From: Firmicutes bacterium UBA1191
GTDB lineage: Bacteria > Bacillota > Clostridia > Peptostreptococcales > Anaerovoracaceae
Direction of reading: 5' to 3'
DNA: 44,346 bases
Assembly: GCA_002310095.1 (NCBI GenBank)
Contig: DBYH01000026.1
Span: forward strand, 58,178 to 102,523
Of the stretch, positions 39,301-44,346 are shown piece by piece. Within the stretch, counting starts at the first letter, position 1; every line of letters begins with the position of its first letter. A program made the translations under genes and the position numbers. Under the pieces are notes generated by a model. That model saw nothing but the letters and a program-made list of their open reading frames with translations. It ran no database searches and was not told the DNA's origin.

Positions 39301-40196
39301 GATCAGGATTCGTCGGTATAATCGGAAGACCTAACGTGGGCAAGTCGACCCTTCTCAACGCCATACTGGGGGAGAAAATCGCGATCACCACTGAGAAGCC
39401 TCAGACGACGAGGAACATAATCCGCGGCATCTACACTCACTACGCTGAGGAAGAGGGCGAGGACGACGTTCAGATCGTGTTCATCGACACACCGGGAATA
39501 CATAAGCCCCGCAACAAGCTGGGCGAGTACATGACGGACTCGGCCATCGCGACCTTCGGCGAGGTTGACGCCATTATATTCATAGTCGACGACGCTCTTA
39601 GCAAAGGCCCCGGAGACAAGTACATCCTCAACCTGCTGAAGGAAACGGATACTCCGAAGATACTTGTCATAAACAAGATAGACAAAATGGGACCGGATGC
39701 TTTTGCGGAAATATACAGAGAGTACGAGGAGACCGGAGTCTTCGCTGAGATACTTGGAACAGCGGCAATCGACGGCACCCACGTGGACGACGTCATAAAA
39801 GCCGCGGCCGGATTCATGGAGGAAGGACCGATGTTCTTCCCGGACGACATCGTCACTGAGAATCCGGCCAGGTTCATCGTGAGCGAAATCATCCGCGAGA
39901 AGATACTGCTCTACCTGCAGGACGAGGTGCCTCACGGCGTCGCTGTGGAGATCGAACAGTATGAAGAAGACGCGGACATCACGAGAATAGGCGCGGTAAT
40001 TTACTGCGAAAGGAAATCCCACAAGGGAATGATAATAGGCAAGGGCGGCCGCAAGCTCAAGGGCATCGGCAAGAGCGCCCGCCAGGAGATCGAAGCGCTG
40101 CTGGGCACGAAGGTTTATCTGGAGACCTGGGTCAAGGTCAGAGAGAACTGGCGCGACAGCGACATAGCGCTCACCAATTTCGGGTACAGGGACTGA
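39297..40196 (+). CDS. era: GTPase Era
   Basis: A 299-residue essential GTPase for 30S assembly that binds 16S rRNA. G1 GRPNVGKSTLLNA (from residue 10), G2 around TTRNIIRG, G3 DTPGIHKPRNKLG, G4 NKID, and G5 AAIDG are present. The C-terminal KH domain shows GKGGRKLKGIGKSARQEIEALLG and ends in KVRENWRDSDIALTNFGY. Length is normal. The start overlaps ybeY by 4 bp; GGAG upstream lies in ybeY. Gap of 7 nt to recO. Confidence 0.97.
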   Translation: MRSGFVGIIGRPNVGKSTLLNAILGEKIAITTEKPQTTRNIIRGIYTHYAEEEGEDDVQIVFIDTPGIHKPRNKLGEYMTDSAIATFGEVDAIIFIVDDALSKGPGDKYILNLLKETDTPKILVINKIDKMGPDAFAEIYREYEETGVFAEILGTAAIDGTHVDDVIKAAAGFMEEGPMFFPDDIVTENPARFIVSEIIREKILLYLQDEVPHGVAVEIEQYEEDADITRIGAVIYCERKSHKGMIIGKGGRKLKGIGKSARQEIEALLGTKVYLETWVKVRENWRDSDIALTNFGYRD

Positions 40197-40203
40197 TTAA
40201 AAG

Positions 40204-40965
40204 ATGATGAAGGCTGACACTGAGGGCATAGTCCTCAGAGAGACAAAAACTTCATACAACAGACGCATGATACTGCTCTTCACGCGGGAGTACGGCAAGA
40301 TAAGCGCCGGCACGAATCTGGGCGAGCGGGGCAAAAGCAAGAGCGCACTGGCTCTCCAGCATTTTACTTTCGGAAGGTACGCGCTGCACAGGGGGAGGAA
40401 CAGCTACAACATCGACGGCGCCGAGGTCATAAGGAGTTTCTACGGCATCGGCGAGAATGTGGACAAGTACTTCAACGGAGCCTATGTGCTGGAGTTCACT
40501 GCCAAGGTGCTTCATCCTGAGGTGCCAATGCCGGGGGTATTCGACATGCTCATAGATTTCTTCGACGCTCTGGAGAAGAGAGAGAAGGGCTTCGGTACTC
40601 TGGTGCTGGCCTACCAGACGAGGCTTCTGGGGTACATGGGAGTCAGTCCCGTGCTGGACAGATGCGCCGTCTGCGGAGAGCCGCCGGGCGAGTGGTTCAG
40701 CATTGAGGACGGCGGAGTCATATGTGACAAATGCCGCGCGAAAATCATAGCTGAAGGGGAGGATAATTCAGCACGCAGTGCATTGATTTACCCTGTAAGT
40801 TTTGATATAATCAATGCATTAAAATACTTTAACGCGAATCCATTGAAAAAGCTTGAAAATATTGCATTGAACGAGGACACAGGCAAAAGGCTGCAAAGGG
40901 TAATTAGAGAGTACGCAGCATATCATCTGGACGCCTCGAACATAAAGAGCGAAAGCATGGTATAA
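40204..40965 (+). CDS. recO: DNA repair protein RecO
   Basis: A 253-residue protein that loads RecA with RecR in the RecFOR pathway. The N-terminal OB-fold reads ADTEGIVLRETKTSYNRRMILLFTREYG; the zinc finger is CAVCGEPPGEWFSIEDGGVICDKC (near 157-180). Some residues after the finger and the final ~70 are AT-richer in DNA than the surroundings (around 40780-40900). A tandem ATGATG starts it, with a poor ribosome site, so it probably depends on coupling to era. Standard length. Confidence 0.93.
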   Translation: MMKADTEGIVLRETKTSYNRRMILLFTREYGKISAGTNLGERGKSKSALALQHFTFGRYALHRGRNSYNIDGAEVIRSFYGIGENVDKYFNGAYVLEFTAKVLHPEVPMPGVFDMLIDFFDALEKREKGFGTLVLAYQTRLLGYMGVSPVLDRCAVCGEPPGEWFSIEDGGVICDKCRAKIIAEGEDNSARSALIYPVSFDIINALKYFNANPLKKLENIALNEDTGKRLQRVIREYAAYHLDASNIKSESMV

Positions 40966-40979
40966 AAGGGAGGATCACA

Positions 40980-41744
40980 ATGGAAATCACACTGGAAAAA
41001 ATCGAATTAGTAAAAGACAGAACAGGCGTAACATACGCCGAAGCGAAGAAGGCCCTCGAGGATGCTGACGGCAGCGTAGTAGACGCTATCATCGCCATCG
41101 AAGAGACGGTAAATTCCGGAGACAAGAAGAGAGCCTTCGGAGAAAGAGGAGAGGCGCTTTTCGCAAGCCTCAAGAGCCTGATCAAGAAGGGCAACGTCGC
41201 GAGAATCCTGGTCAAGAAGGAAAGCGACACAGTACTCAACGTTCCTGTTAACGCGGGAATCCTGGGAATCTGCATCGCTCCTCTGGCTTCAGTAGTTGCT
41301 ATCGTAGCCGCCTTCGGATTCAAGTGCACCATCGAGGTCGTCAAGACTGACGGAACAATCATCGACGTAAGCGACGCTGTATCCGATAAGGTTTCACAGG
41401 CCGCGGAGTTCGGCAGCGACAAGTTCGAGGAACTGAAGGTCAAAGGCAAGGACATCTATGACAAGGCCAAAGACAGCGACATCTATGACAAGGCAAAGGA
41501 CGCCGCGTCAGATCTGAAGGATAAGGCCGGAGACTTCTACGACAAGACCAAGGACAGCGACATCGCCGGCAAGGCCAAGGACGCTGCTCAGGAACTGAGG
41601 GACAAGGTTGAGGACTTCAGAGATGAGTTCAAGGAAAGAGTAAGCAAGGAAGCTGAGGAAGCCGCTGAAGCAGCGGAAGACGCAGCTGAGGAAGCAGAAG
41701 AATTTGCTAAAGAAGTGGCTGAAGAAATAAAGGACGAAGACTAG
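40980..41744 (+). CDS. DUF4342 protein with LEA-like amphipathic repeat tail
   Basis: A 254-residue protein. Residues 1-45 form a UBA-like three-helix unit similar to the start of EF-Ts (VKDRTGVTYAEAKKALEDADGSVVDAI). Residues 70-125 are the DUF4342 segment (VARILVKKESDTVLNVPVNAG followed by a hydrophobic stretch). Residues about 140-225 consist of 11-residue amphipathic repeats such as KGKDIYDKAKDSDIYDKAKDAASDLKDKAGDF, like group 3 LEA or apolipoprotein helices. The tail ends Glu/Ala-rich. GGGAGG is the ribosome site. It lies between recO and glyS, where Clostridia often carry this gene. Function unknown; membrane or stress association is plausible. Confidence 0.85.
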   Translation: MEITLEKIELVKDRTGVTYAEAKKALEDADGSVVDAIIAIEETVNSGDKKRAFGERGEALFASLKSLIKKGNVARILVKKESDTVLNVPVNAGILGICIAPLASVVAIVAAFGFKCTIEVVKTDGTIIDVSDAVSDKVSQAAEFGSDKFEELKVKGKDIYDKAKDSDIYDKAKDAASDLKDKAGDFYDKTKDSDIAGKAKDAAQELRDKVEDFRDEFKERVSKEAEEAAEAAEDAAEEAEEFAKEVAEEIKDED

Positions 41745-41746
41745 GA

Positions 41747-43150
41747 ATGACAACAGAAGTCACAATGGATAAAATCACAGCTCTCGCCAAGAACAGAGGG
41801 TTCATTTTCCCTGGTTCAGAGATTTACGGCGGGCTGGCAAACACATGGGACTACGGTCCTCTCGGAGTTGAACTGAAGAACAATATCAAGGACGCGTGGC
41901 GGAGAAAGTTCGTGCGCGAATCCGAATACAATGTGGGACTGGACGCGGCCATCCTCATGAATCCTGAGACATGGGTCGCGTCGGGACACGTAGGCGGCTT
42001 TGCGGATCCGCTCATAGACTGCAGATCCTGCAAGGCTCGTTTTCGTGCGGACAATCTCATCGAAGACTATCTCAAGGCCCAGGGACAGGAGGATGTCCAG
42101 GTCGACGGATGGCCTAATGAGAAACTCGAAGAGTTCATTGCCGAAAACGGAATCAAGTGCCCGGAATGCGGCAAATCCGATTTCACCGGTATACGCCAGT
42201 TCAATCTGATGTTCAAGACATTCCAGGGAGTCACAGAAGACTCCAGCGCGGAAATCTATCTCAGGCCCGAGACGGCTCAGGGCATTTTTGTAAACTTCAA
42301 GAACGTCCAGAGGTCAGCCAGAAAGAAGATCCCGTTCGGAATCGCCCAGGTGGGCAAGTCATTCAGAAACGAAATCACGCCGGGCAACTTCATTTTCAGA
42401 ACAAGGGAATTCGAGCAGATGGAGCTTGAATTCTTCTGCAAGCCGGGAACGGAGCTGGAGTGGTTTGAATACTGGAAGAACTACTGCGCCGATTTCCTCA
42501 GGAATCTGGGACTGAAGGAAGAGCACATGAGACTGAGGGATCACGATCCTGAGGAGCTCTCCCACTACAGCAACGCCACTACGGACATAGAATTTCTGTT
42601 CCCGTTCGGATGGGGCGAACTGTGGGGAGTCGCTTCGAGGACTGACTACGACCTCATGGCTCATCAGAACCACTCAGGCCAGGACATGGATTATCTGGAT
42701 CCTGAGACAAATGAGAAGTACGTGCCGTACTGCGTAGAGCCGTCGGTAGGAGTTGAGAGAATGCTTCTGGCCTTCCTCCTCGACGCCTATGACGAGGAGA
42801 TTCTGACGGACGACAAAGGCAAGGAAGACGTTAGGAAGGTTCTGAGACTGCATCCGGCCCTGGCGCCTTTCAAGGCGGCAGTCCTGCCTTTGAGCAAAAA
42901 ACTGGGCGAGGTTGCCGAACCTGTTTACCACGAGCTGAAGAAGCACTTCATGGTAGACTACGACACGGCCGGTTCCATAGGCAAGAGATACAGACGTGAG
43001 GATGAGATCGGCACGCCGTTCTGCATCTGCGTCGACTTCGACACCGCAGAGGACGGCTGCGTCACCATAAGAGACCGCGACACAATGGAACAGGTGAGGA
43101 TCCCTGTGGGAGACGTGAGAGCTTACATCGAGGAGAGACTCGAATTCTAA
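41747..43150 (+). CDS. glyS: Glycyl-tRNA synthetase, homodimeric (alpha2) class
   Basis: A 467-residue class II aminoacyl-tRNA synthetase charging tRNA-Gly. Class II motif 1 near FIFPGSEIYGGLANTWDYGPLG, motif 2 FGIAQVGKSFRNEITPGNFIFRTREFEQMELEFF, and motif 3 CVEPSVGVERMLLAFL are present; a zinc-binding CRSC...CPEC pair lies near 93-145. The eukaryotic-like alpha2 type replaces the glyQ/glyS tetramer of Bacillus. No T-box is present upstream (3 nt gap), unlike many Bacillota glycine enzymes. TAGGA precedes the ATG; a later ATG (41765) is also possible. Confidence 0.96.
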   Translation: MTTEVTMDKITALAKNRGFIFPGSEIYGGLANTWDYGPLGVELKNNIKDAWRRKFVRESEYNVGLDAAILMNPETWVASGHVGGFADPLIDCRSCKARFRADNLIEDYLKAQGQEDVQVDGWPNEKLEEFIAENGIKCPECGKSDFTGIRQFNLMFKTFQGVTEDSSAEIYLRPETAQGIFVNFKNVQRSARKKIPFGIAQVGKSFRNEITPGNFIFRTREFEQMELEFFCKPGTELEWFEYWKNYCADFLRNLGLKEEHMRLRDHDPEELSHYSNATTDIEFLFPFGWGELWGVASRTDYDLMAHQNHSGQDMDYLDPETNEKYVPYCVEPSVGVERMLLAFLLDAYDEEILTDDKGKEDVRKVLRLHPALAPFKAAVLPLSKKLGEVAEPVYHELKKHFMVDYDTAGSIGKRYRREDEIGTPFCICVDFDTAEDGCVTIRDRDTMEQVRIPVGDVRAYIEERLEF

Positions 43151-43165
43151 AACTGTCATTCAATA

Positions 43166-43194
43166 TTGCCATTCAATTTTATTGAAATAATAAA
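43166..43194 (+). promoter_or_regulatory. Possible ppdK promoter with TTCAAT inverted repeat
   Basis: TTGCCA (43166-43171) and TAATAA (43188-43193) with 16 bp between, weak. A perfect inverted repeat TTCAAT TTT ATTGAA (43172-43186) fills the spacer and could be an operator. GAGGAG (43196-43201) is the ribosome site. Confidence 0.4.
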
Positions 43195-43210
43195 TGAGGA
43201 GAGTAAAGAA

Positions 43211-44346
43211 ATGGGAAAGTTTGTTTATTCATTCAATGAAGGCTCAAAGGACATGAGAGACCTTCTGGGTGGAAAAGGCGCTAACCTGGCGGAGATGACC
43301 AAGATCGGACTGCCGGTGCCTTTTGGATTCACAGTAACTACTGAAGCCTGCACAAGATACTATCAGGAAGGCCAAACGATCGGACAGGACATCGTCGATG
43401 ACATCTATGTCAAGCTGGCTGATCTGGAAGACGTAACAGAGAAGAAGTTCGGCGACGCGTCAAATCCTCTTCTCGTATCTGTACGTTCAGGCGCCAAGAT
43501 TTCAATGCCGGGCATGATGGACACCATTCTGAATCTGGGACTCAATGACGAGACAGTCGAAGGACTTGCTGACCTTACAGGAAATCCTCGTTTCGCATAT
43601 GACTCCTACAGAAGATTCATCCAGATGTTCGGTGATGTCGTAATGGGCATCAGCAAGAGTAAGTTCGATGAGATCTTCGACGGACAGAAAGCAAAGAAGG
43701 GCGTAGAGTTCGACCTTGGACTCGATACCGACGACCTGAAGGAAGTCATCGCTGGTTACAAAGCGATGTACAAGGAAGAAATCGGAAACGATTTCCCTCA
43801 GGACCCTAAAGAACAGCTGATGGAAGCTATCAAGGCCGTATTCAGATCATGGAACACAGAGAGAGCTATCCTCTACAGACAGCTCAACGAGATTCCTGAT
43901 GATATCGGAACTGCTGTAAACGTCCAGTCGATGGTATTCGGCAACATGGGAGACACTTCCGGAACAGGCGTAGCATTCACAAGATCACCTGTAAACGGCG
44001 AGAAAGCGATTTTCGGTGAGTTCCTGGTTAACGCTCAGGGCGAAGACGTAGTAGCCGGAATCAGAACACCTCAGCCTATAGCTGAGATGGCTCAGGCATT
44101 CCCTGAGGTATACAGCGACTTCATGAGAATTTCAGAAGTTCTGGAAAACCACTACAAAGACATGCAGGACATGGAGTTCACAGTTGAGAGAGGCAAGCTC
44201 TTCATGCTCCAGACCAGAAATGGCAAGAGAACCGCTCCGTCAGCAGTTAAGATCGCTGTCGACATGGTAGGAGAGGGTCTCATCACCAAGGAAGAAGCAA
44301 TCATGAGAATCGAGCCTGGCCAGATCGACCAGCTGCTCCACCCGAT
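43211..44346 (+). CDS. ppdK: Pyruvate, phosphate dikinase (N-terminal part, cut by window edge)
   Basis: The first 378 codons of an enzyme that interconverts pyruvate and phosphoenolpyruvate with ATP and phosphate; the full length is expected to be about 875 residues, so the phosphohistidine and PEP domains are outside the window. Seen: FVYSFNEGSKDMRDLLGGKGANLAEM (start of the nucleotide-binding domain), VRSGAKISMPGMMDTILNLG, GNMGDTSGTGVAFTRSP, and KLFMLQTRNGKRT. GAGGAG 10 nt upstream supports the start. Codon use is strongly biased, suggesting high expression. It is the last gene of the era-recO-glyS block in many Clostridia. Confidence 0.96.
   Translation, partial: MGKFVYSFNEGSKDMRDLLGGKGANLAEMTKIGLPVPFGFTVTTEACTRYYQEGQTIGQDIVDDIYVKLADLEDVTEKKFGDASNPLLVSVRSGAKISMPGMMDTILNLGLNDETVEGLADLTGNPRFAYDSYRRFIQMFGDVVMGISKSKFDEIFDGQKAKKGVEFDLGLDTDDLKEVIAGYKAMYKEEIGNDFPQDPKEQLMEAIKAVFRSWNTERAILYRQLNEIPDDIGTAVNVQSMVFGNMGDTSGTGVAFTRSPVNGEKAIFGEFLVNAQGEDVVAGIRTPQPIAEMAQAFPEVYSDFMRISEVLENHYKDMQDMEFTVERGKLFMLQTRNGKRTAPSAVKIAVDMVGEGLITKEEAIMRIEPGQIDQLLHP

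Noticed and set aside
39604..39612. GCAAAGGCC and other near matches (21231, 23178) as further copies of the 9-mer
   Set aside because: The last base differs; they were kept out of the count to avoid inflating it.
41400..41650. Repeated Asp/Lys units as a tandem DNA repeat or CRISPR-like array
   Set aside because: The DNA copies are diverged and in frame; the repetition is at protein level only. No CRISPR array is seen anywhere in the window.
41747..41760. A T-box or glycine riboswitch before glyS
   Set aside because: Only 3 nt separate glyS from the upstream gene and no leader motifs are present.

Overview
ORGANISM. The window looks like a chromosome segment of a low-redundancy anaerobic Bacillota, class Clostridia. 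The reasons are: strong purine-rich Shine-Dalgarno sites, sigma-A type promoters, a T-box leader, SpoVG, a fused pyruvate carboxylase, pyruvate-phosphate dikinase, ATP-dependent PfkA, an alpha2-type glycyl-tRNA synthetase and clostridial gene orders (prs-pth-mfd; dnaE-pfkA; phoH-ybeY-era-recO-glyS-ppdK). Base composition is around half G+C by eye. Placement near Eubacteriales family XIII/Anaerovoracaceae is only a guess. I see no prophage, IS element, CRISPR array or rRNA. LAYOUT. 1-541 is non-coding: the 3' end of a tRNA, its terminator, a GC-rich palindromic module that ends in a second copy of the tRNA 3' end, and another hairpin. 542-3194 is a plus-strand run of small genes: a secreted repeat protein, a one-TM peptide, DsrE-like, thioredoxin, YbjQ-like, CPCC Cys-rich, and a membrane-anchored protein with a toxin-like C-terminal domain. 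spoVG (minus) is divergent from murC-prs-pth-mfd-dapB (3798-11136). A metal-response operon follows at 11201-13489 (ArsR/CadC-type repressor plus a P1B-type ATPase that lacks its nucleotide-binding domain). Next come two near-identical ArsB/NhaD-type permeases (13642-16360) and pta. 17483-19500 is a minus-strand acyl-CoA synthetase behind a complete T-box leader with a likely tyrosine (UAC) specifier. 19519-22330 holds a TM2 protein, a duplicated DUF6506-like protein, an Elp3-like radical SAM enzyme and a GME-fold-like protein. 22386-24052 is ung-lysO, then pyc, a small membrane protein, an L,D-transpeptidase (minus), dnaE-pfkA, a small membrane peptide, a DUF308 protein, two FAD-dependent enzymes, and phoH-ybeY-era-recO-DUF4342-glyS-ppdK. 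ppdK runs off the right edge. HOW THE GENES WORK TOGETHER. Central carbon metabolism is represented by pfkA, pyc, ppdK and pta. Cell wall genes are murC, dapB and the L,D-transpeptidase. Genome maintenance is covered by mfd, ung, recO and dnaE; translation and ribosome maturation by pth, ybeY, era and glyS; metal and amino-acid export by the ArsR/P1B pair and lysO. MAIN ODDITIES. (1) A tyrosine-type T-box controls an acyl-CoA ligase. (2) A P1B ATPase keeps the phosphorylation Asp, CPC and GDGxND motifs but has no N-domain. (3) The 9-mer GCAAAGGCA occurs 17 times in 44 kb by eye, with ten more copies of GCAAAAGCA, resembling an uptake-signal-type word. (4) Five genes (ung, the GME-like gene, the L,D-transpeptidase gene, dnaE, phoH) have a -10 hexamer 6-7 nt before an ATG and no Shine-Dalgarno, so they look leaderless. 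(5) A palindromic module duplicates a tRNA 3' end. (6) A CPCC protein overlaps a secreted toxin-like domain protein. All coordinates and counts were made by reading, without software.
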